A DNA stretch of 64,000 nucleotides from SIG459 sp045631645 (GCA_045631645.1 JAZQVC010000009.1:1-64000), one strand, 5' to 3'. Positions 49,842 to 58,646 are shown, counted from the first letter of the stretch. Notes: a model not told the origin generated them from the sequence alone. A program made the numbers and translations.

Positions 49842-51497
49842 ATGGGTCCTAAATGCAACATAGATAAAAACGAAGGTGAGGCAATCTTTGCCCAAATGAG
49901 CGGATATCTTGATCCCGCCGAGGAAGCTCTGTTTATGCAAAAATTCTCGGCCTACTGCTTTTACGATACGTGGGGTACGAGAAATCATCGCGAATGCTAC
50001 TGCACCGTGTGCGGTCAATACTTTTCGGCATACAAAGACGAAGAACCAAGCTTTTTTACACACAAACACAATGAGTATACTATTTGCCCCTCATGCGGCG
50101 TGGAAGTTCAGCTTAAATGCCTTGGGAGAATGCGAGACGGCGCAAGCCTCAGAGAAACAGCTGCAGCGGCATTTATTCGCCCGGCAGGTGACGGCGCTTT
50201 ATATATAAGCGCGGGGATCGGCTGCCGCGAGTTCTATCTTTGCAATGGCGATTGTAGCCCTTCGATGGAGTACATCGAAAAAGCACGATACTATCTTGCG
50301 CCCGGTAAGGTGATTGGATGGAAACGCAGCATACACAGCTACTTCCAGCGCTGTGTCTTTGGTTGCAGTGATTGGCAGAAAATGGCACGAATAGGCGAGG
50401 CGTTTCAAAGTAATTATTTATTTGGTCATGATAATGATTACTGGCTTTTTGGCACTGAGTTTCTCGAGGGGAGCGACTTTAGATATTCAATGCTTGAAGA
50501 CTGGTATCACGACGTCACGGGTTACTGGCTCTGTGAATGCGAAACGACTGTGAAGCTATGCATTAGTTATTTGGCCAATTACGCCATGAAGCCACAAATG
50601 GAAATGGCTGTGAAGATGGGATTGCATGCGCTATGCACCGACCTTTGCGAAGGAAAGGCAAACGGCAACGATATTAACTGGAAGGCGAAAAAAACCTGGG
50701 ATTTTTTGAAACTATCAAAGGCGGATGCCAAGGCGTTTTTGAAGACTCCAGATCTTGGACTGCTCCGCGCAATTCACATAGCCCGAAAAGAAGGGTTCGC
50801 AGTCGGTGTTGATGAACTGGCGCGGACCCGTAGCGCGGTAGGAAACTTTGGATTTGAAGCCCTTATCTCTTGTACCAGACGTTGCGGCATTTCTTTTGAA
50901 GTTGGCTTGAACTATTTTGCGGCACAAGGCCGCGGAGCGCTTGGGCTTTGGTCTGATTATCTCGATATGGGAATAAAGCTGGGGTATGACATGAGCCGCC
51001 GAGATGTATGCATGCCTAAAAATCTTAAAGAGCGGCATGATATGGCAGCTGATGCGATCCGAGTTGAAGAGGATAAAATAGCATTTGCACACTACAAAAA
51101 TCGCTATAAAACCCTTTGCGATAAATATGAATTTGAAATGGACGGCTTCAAAATAATGGTTCCAGTTTCAGCTTCCGAAATTGTGAAAGAAGGCAGAACA
51201 CTTCATCACTGCGTCGGAGGATACGCTGCACGGCATATAAAAGGAGCCTGCACTATTCTTTTCTTCCGTCGGGCGAGAAAGCCGGGCACAAGCTTTGTCA
51301 CAATCGAAATGAAGGGCCTGAACGGAGATGAGATCAGGCAGATGCACGGCTATCAGAACGAAGGATACAAAGGGGCGGTTTCGCCTTTGAATAGATATCG
51401 ACATATTATCGATGCTTGGCTCGATTGGGTGCGCAGCGGAAGCAAGCGGGACGGATCGGGCAAACCTATTTTGAAGAAGGAGGCAAAAATTGCATGA
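49842..51497 (+). CDS. PcfJ-like protein
   Basis: A 551-residue protein of the PcfJ family. The N-terminal third has a zinc ribbon (CTVCGQYF...CPSCGVE). The C-terminal third has the family signature LHHCVGGYAARHIKGACTIL, followed by the T-x-E and QMHGYQNEGY segments. The family is widespread in phages and conjugative elements; no biochemical function is known to me. ATG 49842 follows AGGTGGAGC. Base use here is less GC-rich than the structural genes. Its end overlaps the next gene (ATGA). Confidence 0.8.
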   Translation: MGPKCNIDKNEGEAIFAQMSGYLDPAEEALFMQKFSAYCFYDTWGTRNHRECYCTVCGQYFSAYKDEEPSFFTHKHNEYTICPSCGVEVQLKCLGRMRDGASLRETAAAAFIRPAGDGALYISAGIGCREFYLCNGDCSPSMEYIEKARYYLAPGKVIGWKRSIHSYFQRCVFGCSDWQKMARIGEAFQSNYLFGHDNDYWLFGTEFLEGSDFRYSMLEDWYHDVTGYWLCECETTVKLCISYLANYAMKPQMEMAVKMGLHALCTDLCEGKANGNDINWKAKKTWDFLKLSKADAKAFLKTPDLGLLRAIHIARKEGFAVGVDELARTRSAVGNFGFEALISCTRRCGISFEVGLNYFAAQGRGALGLWSDYLDMGIKLGYDMSRRDVCMPKNLKERHDMAADAIRVEEDKIAFAHYKNRYKTLCDKYEFEMDGFKIMVPVSASEIVKEGRTLHHCVGGYAARHIKGACTILFFRRARKPGTSFVTIEMKGLNGDEIRQMHGYQNEGYKGAVSPLNRYRHIIDAWLDWVRSGSKRDGSGKPILKKEAKIA

Positions 51498-52480
51498 ATG
51501 AATTACAGACCGTGAGAAGCGCGTCTTCTGTTGGGGCGGAAATTCGCGCCCTCACGCAGCAGTTTAAGTATATGACCCTCGTTTACGGCGTCGAGGTCGG
51601 ACGCAGGCTTATTGAAGCAAAAGAACTTGTTCCTTATGGCTCCTGGGGCGATTGGCTGAAGGGCGAAACTGATTTTTCCGCTGCCACAGCAAGCCGATTT
51701 ATGCGCCTTTATTCCGAATATGGAGCTCTTCTGGATGGCAGTTCGGAAGATGTTTCAACGTTGAAAAAAGTCAGTGTTTCCAATGCTTTGCGGCTTTTGG
51801 CGTTGCCCGAAAACGAGCGCGAAGAGTTCGCTCAGGAGCACGATGTGGAGAACATTTCAGCCCGCGATCTGGACAAACTTATAGCTGAGCGCGATGAAGC
51901 AATCAAAAGGGCAGCGGATGCGGAAAAAAGCCTTGCAGAAGAGGAAGCGCGGCGCGCCGAGGTCGTCGCGCCCTATGCCGAACAGCTTGAAATTCTCCGC
52001 GCCGAAAATAAAGAGCTTAGGGAGCGGCCTGTTGAGGTTGCGGTTGAAGTGGACGAAGAGGCAGTGGCGCGTGCCGCGGCTGAGGCCAAGAGTAAGGCAG
52101 ACGCTGAGTGGGCCAAGAAGCTTGAGGCCGCCCAGAAGGCCAAAGAGAAAAGCGAGAAAAATGCGGAAAAGCTTGAAGCCAAGCTGAAACTGGCAGAGGC
52201 GGACGCTGAGAAACGGTGCGCTGAGGCCGTTGCACCCTACGAAGAGAAGCTCAGCGCTCTCTCCGGGAGTGAGGAGGAAATAGCCTCTCTCCGGAAGCAG
52301 TTGGCCATGAGCGGAGCGGAGATCACCACCTTCCGCCTCCGTTTCGACGCTTGGCAGCAGGCCTTCCAGCAGATGCTCAAGAGTCTGGAGGCGGTACCCG
52401 AAGAGAACAGGGACAAGCTCCACGCTGCCATCAAGGCTGCCTTTGATGCCCAGAAGTCTCAGATAGGAGGCGAGGACTGA
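51494..52480 (+). CDS. DUF3102-like coiled-coil protein
   Basis: A 328-residue protein. Residues ~1-90 resemble DUF3102, a phage and plasmid family related to ParB-like/KorB-type accessory proteins (GRRLIEAKELVPYGSWGDWL, FSAATASRFMRLYSEYG). Residues ~125-260 form a long Ala/Glu/Lys-rich coiled coil. Start overlaps the PcfJ stop; GAAGGAGGC is the ribosome binding site. Function unknown. Confidence 0.7.
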   Translation: MNELQTVRSASSVGAEIRALTQQFKYMTLVYGVEVGRRLIEAKELVPYGSWGDWLKGETDFSAATASRFMRLYSEYGALLDGSSEDVSTLKKVSVSNALRLLALPENEREEFAQEHDVENISARDLDKLIAERDEAIKRAADAEKSLAEEEARRAEVVAPYAEQLEILRAENKELRERPVEVAVEVDEEAVARAAAEAKSKADAEWAKKLEAAQKAKEKSEKNAEKLEAKLKLAEADAEKRCAEAVAPYEEKLSALSGSEEEIASLRKQLAMSGAEITTFRLRFDAWQQAFQQMLKSLEAVPEENRDKLHAAIKAAFDAQKSQIGGED

Positions 52481-52560
52481 TGGAAAGGTGTCCATATTGC
52501 GGTGCTGATATGAGAGGTAAAGATGATGAAATGCGAGAAGTGCGGAAGCTGCAATACTGA
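52480..52560 (+). CDS. Possible 26-residue zinc-ribbon micro-protein
   Basis: Reads MERCPYCGADMRGKDDEMRE and ends 6 residues later. It starts on the previous stop codon (TGATG-type overlap) with GGAGG upstream. CPYCG is half a zinc ribbon. It may be the remnant of a larger protein or an upstream frame coupling translation into the next gene. Confidence 0.35.
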   Translation: MERCPYCGADMRGKDDEMREVRKLQY

Positions 52561-52828
52561 TGTTTTTGATACCAGACTTCGAAAAGACGACACTATCAGG
52601 TGGCGTAGGAGAGCGTGCAAAGACTGTGGGCATCGGTGGTCTACGGTTGAAGTACCCCTGAAAGGCGACGATATAGAACATATAGTCAAATGTAAAAATT
52701 GTAAGCACATGTTGCTATGCGTCAACGGTATGCGTTTCTGTAGAGTATGGAATTCTATGAATGGTGCGGGAGATGACGGCTATTGCAATTATGGGGAAGC
52801 GAGAGAAAGGAGCAATATCGATGGATGA
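52523..52828 (+). CDS. NrdR-like zinc-ribbon protein of phage
   Basis: A 101-residue protein. Residues 3-45 match the zinc ribbon of the repressor NrdR (CEKCGSCNTDVFDTR, RRRACKDCGHRWSTVEV) but the ATP-cone that follows in NrdR is absent. A second Cys cluster follows (CKNCKHMLLC...C...C). It could bind DNA or RNA; a role as regulator is inference. AGAGGTAAAG precedes the ATG pair. Confidence 0.7.
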   Translation: MMKCEKCGSCNTDVFDTRLRKDDTIRWRRRACKDCGHRWSTVEVPLKGDDIEHIVKCKNCKHMLLCVNGMRFCRVWNSMNGAGDDGYCNYGEARERSNIDG

Positions 52829-53060
52829 TATTACCAAGAGATATGAGGAACTGATACTTGAAGTCGGCAGGCTTAGAGGGCAGAACGAGGTTTATCTGGC
52901 GACCAACAAAGCTCTATGCCGGAGTCAGTTTGTCCATTGCATTGGCTGCCAGAGGCTGGGACGGGATGAGAGCGGGATATTCTATGTATGTCCTCTTTTG
53001 GGACATGTAGATCCTTTCGTTGACGGCTGCACCCGAAGAGACGATGGCCGACGGCTTTGA
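52821..53060 (+). CDS. Hypothetical protein with helix and cysteine cluster
   Basis: A 79-residue protein: an N-terminal helix (ITKRYEELILEVGRLRGQ) and a C-terminal Cys set (CIGCQ, CPLL, CTRR). GAAAGGAGC precedes ATG. Not recognised. Confidence 0.5.
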   Translation: MDDITKRYEELILEVGRLRGQNEVYLATNKALCRSQFVHCIGCQRLGRDESGIFYVCPLLGHVDPFVDGCTRRDDGRRL

Positions 53061-53077
53061 AAAAAGGGAGGAACCAT

Positions 53078-53506
53078 ATGCCTAAATCAATACTCCAAAG
53101 CGTTAAGCCCATTTGGGCTTCAAAAATTTACTCCGGTGAGAAGTGGCTGGAGCTCCGCAAAAGCTACCCTAAATGTACCCTGCCTACGGTGGTTTACATC
53201 TATGAGAGCGGGAAGGGGCTTGTTACGGGAATGTACATCCTTCAAGGAGTGTTGCACACCACAAAACCGGAGAGCTTTACAAAGCCCGGCTGTATCAGCC
53301 TTGAAGAACTCACAACCTACGGCCCTGATGGCCGGGGAGTATATCACGGCTGGGTGATTGAGGATCCGGTGAAGTTCACTGTGCCATACCCTTTGTCCGC
53401 CTTCGGCATTAAACGTCCGCCTCAGAGTTGGCGATATACTGACGGTCCAGTAGAGATAAAGAGCGAAGATATCCGCTATGCATTGGACCGCCGATGCGAA
53501 AAATGA
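53078..53506 (+). CDS. ASCH-domain protein
   Basis: A 142-residue protein with the PUA-like ASCH fold. LQSVKPIWASKIYSGEKWLELRK is the diagnostic first strand-helix (WELR-type Lys/Arg pocket), followed by YIYESGKGLVTGMY. ASCH domains are proposed to bind RNA, and some hydrolyse modified cytidines. In phages they are frequent but uncharacterised. AAAGGGAGGA ribosome binding site. Confidence 0.75.
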   Translation: MPKSILQSVKPIWASKIYSGEKWLELRKSYPKCTLPTVVYIYESGKGLVTGMYILQGVLHTTKPESFTKPGCISLEELTTYGPDGRGVYHGWVIEDPVKFTVPYPLSAFGIKRPPQSWRYTDGPVEIKSEDIRYALDRRCEK

Positions 53507-53518
53507 AAGGAGAAAAAT

Positions 53519-53701
53519 ATGAAGTTCTTTTTGGTATTAAGCCTCTATGTTATAGCCATTGTTGGTGATGCTGCTGCCTATATATCAAAGCTAATGGAGC
53601 GGGCCTTCTGGCTGGGTGTAGCAAAAATAAGAGAGATCGAAGATATGGGAGGCGCCCATGAACGCCGCTATATCCGTCCCGCTGAGGTAGAGCAGGAATG
53701 A
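53519..53701 (+). CDS. Small single-pass membrane or secreted protein
   Basis: A 60-residue protein with a hydrophobic N-terminus (KFFLVLSLYVIAIVGDAAAY) and a charged tail. Unknown function. Stop overlaps the next start (ATGA). Confidence 0.5.
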   Translation: MKFFLVLSLYVIAIVGDAAAYISKLMERAFWLGVAKIREIEDMGGAHERRYIRPAEVEQE

Positions 53702-54063
53702 GCGCAGAAAAAATATGCGCCTGCTGCGAAAAGAAGTTTAAGCCCTCACATTCCTCTCGCAAGTATTGTGACCGCTGCAGAGGCGCCACAGAAGGGGAGC
53801 GGAAGCGTATCCGCATAAAGGCGGGGTTGCCCGTGGATAAGTCTGAGAAGAAAGCCAAGCGAGAGCCGGATGAGTCGGTACTGCTGGATCACCACAAGCT
53901 TAAAGGCAAGAGCCTTGCAAGAGTGGACGCTGAGGCCAAGGCCTTCGGGCTTACATACGGACAGTATACGGCGGCGGTATACAGCGGCGGCATTGACCAG
54001 CTGCTTAAATCAAAAGACATTGATGACCCTGTAGCTGTGCTGCGAGGTGTTAAGGTGAAATAA
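53698..54063 (+). CDS. Zinc-ribbon hypothetical protein
   Basis: A 121-residue protein. Residues 7-28 form a zinc ribbon (CACCEKKF...RKYCDRCR). A basic linker follows, then a helical domain (LDHHKLKGKSLARVDAEAKA, FGLTYGQYTAAVY) similar to a tail found on several phage zinc-ribbon proteins. Function unknown. Confidence 0.6.
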   Translation: MSAEKICACCEKKFKPSHSSRKYCDRCRGATEGERKRIRIKAGLPVDKSEKKAKREPDESVLLDHHKLKGKSLARVDAEAKAFGLTYGQYTAAVYSGGIDQLLKSKDIDDPVAVLRGVKVK

Positions 54064-54103
54064 TGCGGCGCGCCGAGCGCCCTACGAAAGGAGTTACATA
54101 AGC

Positions 54104-54397
54104 ATGGAAGAATACAAAGGGCTTGCCCGAGATGTTATCGGAGCCATAACCGATGAGAGGGGACGAATGGGAGACTTTCACAGCGCCCATGAGGCTTATG
54201 CCGTTCTTTGCCAGATGGCGGAGGATGCCGAAAAAAACGCCTCTAACATCAAAAAGACCCTCAAAGAGCTCTGGGAAACCACCAAAGATGGAGATGAAGA
54301 TTCCATAAGCGCCTACTCCCATCAATTGGAGAGCGACGCCAGAAATGCAGCGGTAAGTTTTGCCCGGCTGAGCGCAGCTGCCGGCAATGCTAAATAA
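54104..54397 (+). CDS. Hypothetical helical protein
   Basis: A 97-residue, mostly helical acidic protein (ARDVIGAITDERGRMGDFHS). Resembles small phage proteins of unknown function. AAAGGAG upstream; ends 16 bases into the ribosome binding region of the next gene. Confidence 0.5.
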   Translation: MEEYKGLARDVIGAITDERGRMGDFHSAHEAYAVLCQMAEDAEKNASNIKKTLKELWETTKDGDEDSISAYSHQLESDARNAAVSFARLSAAAGNAK

Positions 54398-54413
54398 CAG
54401 AGAGGAGAAAAAT

Positions 54414-54899
54414 ATGCAGTACATAGGTACCCAGATCATTGATGCCGAGAAGGGATACAAATACATTATGCCCGGTGGCAAAAATTTCATTGTGGCCGAC
54501 TCCGTTGAAGTTGGTGAGGAAGAGAGACAGGTGCTCCATGAGTGCGTAGCCGCAGAGCGTGGATACAAAATACGTCACGCAAACGGGCATGTTAGCTGGT
54601 GCCCCAGTGATGTGTTCGAGGAGAACTACCATCCTATGGAGGGGATGAATTTCGGCCTTGCCCTCGAAGCAGCAAAGCAGGGCAAGAAGATTTCTCGCGC
54701 CGGCTGGAACGGCAAGGGACAGTATGTATTTCTTGCTGATACTGTTGAATTCCACACAGATGCAGACATATCCGAACTCAAAGGGGATATAGAAGTAAGC
54801 GATATTCTGGTAATTCGTACCACTCGAGGCCTGCAGCCGGGATGGTTGGCTACGCAAAGCGATATGCTGGCCGAGGACTGGATGATAGTGGAGGTGTGA
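54414..54899 (+). CDS. DUF2829 (Tad2-like, anti-Thoeris) domain protein
   Basis: A 161-residue protein. Residues ~80-161 read MNFGLALEAAKQGKKISRAG, WNGKGQYVF and LATQSDMLAEDWMIVE, which is the DUF2829 pattern. Characterised DUF2829 proteins (Tad2) bind and sequester the cyclic ADP-ribose-type signal of Thoeris defence. Residues ~1-75 add a separate module (GYKYIMPGGKNF, ERGYKIRHANGHVSWCPSDV) found on other phage proteins. The activity of this fused form is untested. GAGGAG precedes ATG. Confidence 0.75.
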   Translation: MQYIGTQIIDAEKGYKYIMPGGKNFIVADSVEVGEEERQVLHECVAAERGYKIRHANGHVSWCPSDVFEENYHPMEGMNFGLALEAAKQGKKISRAGWNGKGQYVFLADTVEFHTDADISELKGDIEVSDILVIRTTRGLQPGWLATQSDMLAEDWMIVEV

Positions 54900-54900
54900 T

Positions 54901-55113
54901 ATGAGCTCTGCTATGAATCACAAGACCAGAAGCCATCGAAGCTACAAGCGACGCATGAGCGCCATGAGCGGCAGCGCTCGACGTGCAAGGCTCTATGAGG
55001 CTAATAAATACGGTAGGGTGGGAGCTCCTCTCGCCTCCCGTCTCTCTGCCTTCCGCCGCGCCCTCTTTGACAGACGGAAGAAAAAAGCCGAAGAAATGGC
55101 TATGGAAGCCTAA
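54901..55113 (+). CDS. Small basic hypothetical protein
   Basis: A 70-residue very basic protein (KTRSHRSYKRRMSAMSGSAR), likely nucleic-acid binding by charge alone. Not recognised. A hairpin CCCTCTCCC/GGGAGAGGG follows at about 55128-55150. Confidence 0.5.
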   Translation: MSSAMNHKTRSHRSYKRRMSAMSGSARRARLYEANKYGRVGAPLASRLSAFRRALFDRRKKKAEEMAMEA

Positions 55114-55127
55114 GAATGAAACCCTCT

Positions 55128-55421
55128 CCCAAGGTGGGAGAGGGTATCCCTTTAGTTTGATTCGGGCTCCTGCAACGGCAGGGGTCGGAATGAGACCAAA
55201 GAATCGGACCTTTTTATTTTGATATGGTGTATTGCGGAGGGAGATGTTCAGCGTATGACAATCCCTCAGTCGCCTACGGCGCCAGCTCCCTTTACACAAG
55301 GGAGCCTTGGGCACGGAAGATGGCGGGGCAAATACACCTTTTATATAACGCGCGCGTGCGCGTTTCTTGCAAGCTCGATTACAGCGGGATTTACGACCAT
55401 TTCCAAAAAAGGAGAGAGAAA
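55128..55421 (+). repeat. Intergenic stretch with repeat copy C
   Basis: This ~300-base gap before the Rep-like gene has the hairpin at 55128-55150. At 55257-55310 it has a copy of the chromosomal repeat core: ACAATCCCTCAGTC, a GCC/GGC hairpin, then AGCTCCCTTTACACAAGGG. Alternating GCGC tracts (about 55348-55364) lie near the Rep-like start. The alternating tract close to a HUH-type gene could be an origin, but that is a guess. Confidence 0.6.
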
Positions 55422-56195
55422 ATGACAACTTGGTACATACGCCGGTATGTTTGCGATAACGGAATTGAGTACAAGACAAAATTCCCCGTTCGGGAAGATT
55501 TGTCGAAGTGCTCCTCTTCAAAGATGAAGACTATCGTTCATCGAGCCGAGAAGGGGGCCACCGAAGCCGCCCATGAGTTTGGCCGTCTGCTGAATTGTAA
55601 TTTTCGAGTAAAGAGAGATTTCCACATGTTGCTGACCTACAGCGATGCAGGACTTGAGAAGCTGAAGAAGAGAGCCGGAGGAGAAGATATTAACGCTATT
55701 ATTCTGGCCGCAGATCGGGAGTACGATAACTGCCTGAGAAGAGTGAAGCGCAGGGCAGACAAGCAGGAGAACGAAGTCAAGGCCGCTGCGGTTATAAGCA
55801 TCACGGATCCCAAGACGGGAGAGCTTGTCAGAATCCATCATCATGTTGTTGTCAATGCAGAAGCTGCCCTTCTGTTTTCCTCATGCTGGAAGGCCGGAGA
55901 GGCCAAGGGAAAGGAGCTTTGGAGCAGCTGCGGAGTTGACCTTCAGGAGCTGGCCGACTACATGATAGCTCAGGCGGCCAGAGTTGGAGCGGGCAAGCGC
56001 TATACCCATACCCGCAATTTGGTAAGGGCTATAGTGACTAAGCCTATCAAGGCCAGAAATCCCGATGCTGAGCTTCAGGTGCCCAGAGGTTGCGAGAAAA
56101 TATGGAGAAGCGAGAGCAAGAAGGGAAGAGCTCAGCACTTGAGATATTATCGACCGCCAAACATAGGTGTTGCGGATGATGAAGAAGCGGCGTAA
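55422..56195 (+). CDS. HUH-type Rep-like replication protein
   Basis: A 257-residue protein with the layout of single-tyrosine HUH Rep proteins. Motif I is like FHMLLTYS (about residue 65). The HUH metal motif is RIHHHVVVN (about residue 143). A possible nucleophile helix is LADYMIAQAARVGAGKRYTH with Tyr in the second half. Such proteins nick one strand and start rolling-circle replication in plasmids, ssDNA phages and integrated elements. The AAAGGAG site favours ATG 55422. It lies just before the terminase genes, an unexpected neighbour for a tailed phage. Confidence 0.65.
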   Translation: MTTWYIRRYVCDNGIEYKTKFPVREDLSKCSSSKMKTIVHRAEKGATEAAHEFGRLLNCNFRVKRDFHMLLTYSDAGLEKLKKRAGGEDINAIILAADREYDNCLRRVKRRADKQENEVKAAAVISITDPKTGELVRIHHHVVVNAEAALLFSSCWKAGEAKGKELWSSCGVDLQELADYMIAQAARVGAGKRYTHTRNLVRAIVTKPIKARNPDAELQVPRGCEKIWRSESKKGRAQHLRYYRPPNIGVADDEEAA

Positions 56196-56209
56196 AGGAG
56201 GGTGATTTT

Positions 56210-56497
56210 GTGGCCAATAAATTCAAATATATGCGCAGCTTGAAACTTAGCTATGAGAGGCAGGGAGAGATCTTCTTCACCTGCCTGAAATTCAAGCGGC
56301 TTTGCGAGGATGAACAAGAGCGCATTAAAGAAATCTGCGAGGCCTGCGCCGATGGGGACAGCTATAAACGCCGGGCAATTATGGCTTTTATGACCACCAC
56401 TGCATCGTGGCAGGAGTGCTGCATGCGCTATCATATCAGCGACTCCACCATGGCGAGGCTCCGAAAAAAATTCTATGAGCTTTGGGAGGTTTTGTGA
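56210..56497 (+). CDS. Helix-turn-helix phage protein
   Basis: A 95-residue protein with GTG start after AAAGGAGGGTG. The C-terminal ~40 residues (TASWQECCMRYHISDSTMAR, then LRKKFYELW) look like a sigma-type or late-activator helix-turn-helix. Located just upstream of terminase, the usual place of late transcription regulators (ArpU/RinA-like) in Firmicutes phages. Function inferred from position. Confidence 0.6.
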   Translation: MANKFKYMRSLKLSYERQGEIFFTCLKFKRLCEDEQERIKEICEACADGDSYKRRAIMAFMTTTASWQECCMRYHISDSTMARLRKKFYELWEVL

Positions 56498-56985
56498 TGG
56501 ATGCAAAGCGACTGAAAGATATGAGCGCCGCAGAGCTCCGGGATAAGCTAACCGACAGGCAGATATCCTTTGTGGAGCTCCTTGTCAGCGGTCTTGACGC
56601 CACCGCCGCTGCAGTTGCTGCCGGGTATTCGGAAAAGAGTGCGGCAGGCCAGGCATCGAGGATGCTAAAAAATGAAAAGGTCGTTGCCTACAGGCGGGCG
56701 CGATACATTGAGTTATACGACAAGGTCGGCGTTACCCAAGAATGGGTAGGACTGAAGCTGGTAGAGATCGCGGAGCGGTGCATGGAGGGGAAGCCTCACA
56801 TGGTATGGAACAGCGCGAGAAAGTGCTATGAGCCGGATGGGACATGGTGCTTTGACGCCCACGGAGCCATCAAGGCGCTCTCCGCCATAGGAAAGAGCGT
56901 GGGACTCTTCGCCGAAAAGCCCAAGACTGAAAGCGAGGGTGTTGAAAAGTTCCTGGAGCAGCTTGAGGGAGGGCGAGAGTTTTGA
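56497..56985 (+). CDS. Terminase small subunit
   Basis: A 162-residue TerS. LTDRQISFVELLVSGLDATA and AAGYSEKSAAGQASRMLKNE are the helix-turn-helix of the Terminase_2 family, which recognises pac or cos DNA. A helical oligomerisation part follows. GGGAGG upstream supports ATG 56497. Its stop overlaps the TTG start of the large subunit. Confidence 0.85.
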   Translation: MDAKRLKDMSAAELRDKLTDRQISFVELLVSGLDATAAAVAAGYSEKSAAGQASRMLKNEKVVAYRRARYIELYDKVGVTQEWVGLKLVEIAERCMEGKPHMVWNSARKCYEPDGTWCFDAHGAIKALSAIGKSVGLFAEKPKTESEGVEKFLEQLEGGREF

Positions 56986-58622
56986 TTAACCTCCGGAATC
57001 CAAGGACTTACTGCGAAAGATTTTTGCGGATAAGGAACAAGAAGGGCAGGATAATCCCCCTGAAACTAAATCCTGCCCAGTCTGAATTTTACAATATCGT
57101 TCGAGAGGAGCACGGGAAGGGGAATCCCGTGCGCATTGTGCTGCTCAAAGGGCGACAGATGGGATTTTCCACACTCATCGAGGCTATCTTCTTCGCCCAC
57201 TCTGCCACCACTCACAATGCCAGCACCCTGATAATGGCCCATGATGACGAGGCCACAAGAAACCTTTTCGAGATGAACAAGCTCTTTTATGAGGAGCTGC
57301 CCGAGCCCCTGAAGCCCATGAGGAGGGCCAGCAATGCCCAAGAGCTTGTTTTTGGCAATCCCTCGCGGGATCCTGCCGAGAAGAGCGGCAATCCCGGGCT
57401 TAGAAGTCGTATACGCTGTGTTACTGCGGGCAGCAAGGGAGCGGGCCGAGGCTTCACCTTCTCCAACGTCCACGGCTCGGAGGTTGCCTTCTGGCCCAAT
57501 TTCAAGCAGACACATGTAGCGGTTATGCAGACGGTGCCCGATGATCCCGACAGCTGCGTTATCTACGAGACCACCGCCAACGGCCTCGGCGAATTCAAGG
57601 AGTTCTGGGATGACGCTGTGGCCGGAAGAAACGGCTTTCGGGCTGTGTTCATGGCTTGGTACAAGGAGCCAGGCTATCAAAGACCGGTGGAGCCGGGGAC
57701 GGAATGGACGGACTACGAAAAGGAAATGATGGAGCGGCTCTCCCTTACTCCCGAGCAGATGACTTGGCGGCGCTGGTGCATCAAGACCAACTGCGCCGGT
57801 GATGAGGCCATGTTTCGGCAGGAATATCCATCAACTCCCGAAGAGGCATTTCTTACCTCCGGCCGGCCCTTCTTTGACAATGACCGCATCAATCTTCTGC
57901 TGGCCGATGTTCCTCAGCCTGACAGCGTAGGATTTTTCGAGTATGAGGAGGAGCCTAACGGCAAGCCTATCAATCCCAGATGGGTGGAGGATCCTCGAGG
58001 CTTTATTCGTCTTTGGGAAGAGCCGGAGCGGGGAGTTCCCTATGTTATCGGCGGTGACACTGCCGGAGAGGGAAGCGACTTCTTCACCGCGCACGGCATC
58101 AACAACGTCACGGGCCGTCAAGTGCTTGAGTATGAGAAGCAGGACAGCAACATTCTCTATGTCCGCCAGCTCTGGTGCCTGGGTGAATACTTCAACTGGG
58201 CGCTGCTGGCGGTGGAGGTTAACTTCGATTCTTACCCGCTAACGGTGCTGGAGGAATGGGGCTATCCCAATCTCTACCAACGTCAGCGCTACGACCGCAT
58301 AAGGAAGGAATATGTGGAGGCCTACGGCTTCCGTACGGACTCCAACAGCCGCCCCTTGGTACTGAGCAATCTCCGCACTGTCACAGACGAGTCGGGAGAA
58401 AGCTTCCGCAGCTCCCGTCTCCTGCGGGAGATGCTCCACTTCCGGTATGACAAACACGGCAAACCTCAAGCCGCTACGGGAGAGCATGACGACCATGTTA
58501 TGGCCGCGGCAATCTGCCACTTTGCCAGAAGCCAGCAGAGCAGCAGCGTCAGCGAGGAACCGGCGGTTAAACCTCAGAAGCTCATAGACAAACTGGAGCG
58601 GAAAAGAGGATTCCGGCGGTAA
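56982..58622 (+). CDS. Terminase large subunit
   Basis: A 546-residue packaging motor and nuclease. Walker A is variant (VLLKGRQMGFST). The Walker B/catalytic Glu region is NVHGSEVAFW. The RNase H-like nuclease has Asp residues in VIGGDTAGEGSDF, EVNFDS and GEHDDHVMAAAICHFA. The start is TTG at 56982, four bases before the TerS stop, after GGAGGG. Normal length for TerL. Confidence 0.93.
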   Translation: MINLRNPRTYCERFLRIRNKKGRIIPLKLNPAQSEFYNIVREEHGKGNPVRIVLLKGRQMGFSTLIEAIFFAHSATTHNASTLIMAHDDEATRNLFEMNKLFYEELPEPLKPMRRASNAQELVFGNPSRDPAEKSGNPGLRSRIRCVTAGSKGAGRGFTFSNVHGSEVAFWPNFKQTHVAVMQTVPDDPDSCVIYETTANGLGEFKEFWDDAVAGRNGFRAVFMAWYKEPGYQRPVEPGTEWTDYEKEMMERLSLTPEQMTWRRWCIKTNCAGDEAMFRQEYPSTPEEAFLTSGRPFFDNDRINLLLADVPQPDSVGFFEYEEEPNGKPINPRWVEDPRGFIRLWEEPERGVPYVIGGDTAGEGSDFFTAHGINNVTGRQVLEYEKQDSNILYVRQLWCLGEYFNWALLAVEVNFDSYPLTVLEEWGYPNLYQRQRYDRIRKEYVEAYGFRTDSNSRPLVLSNLRTVTDESGESFRSSRLLREMLHFRYDKHGKPQAATGEHDDHVMAAAICHFARSQQSSSVSEEPAVKPQKLIDKLERKRGFRR

Positions 58623-58646
58623 AAACAGAATCAAGTGAATATGTAA

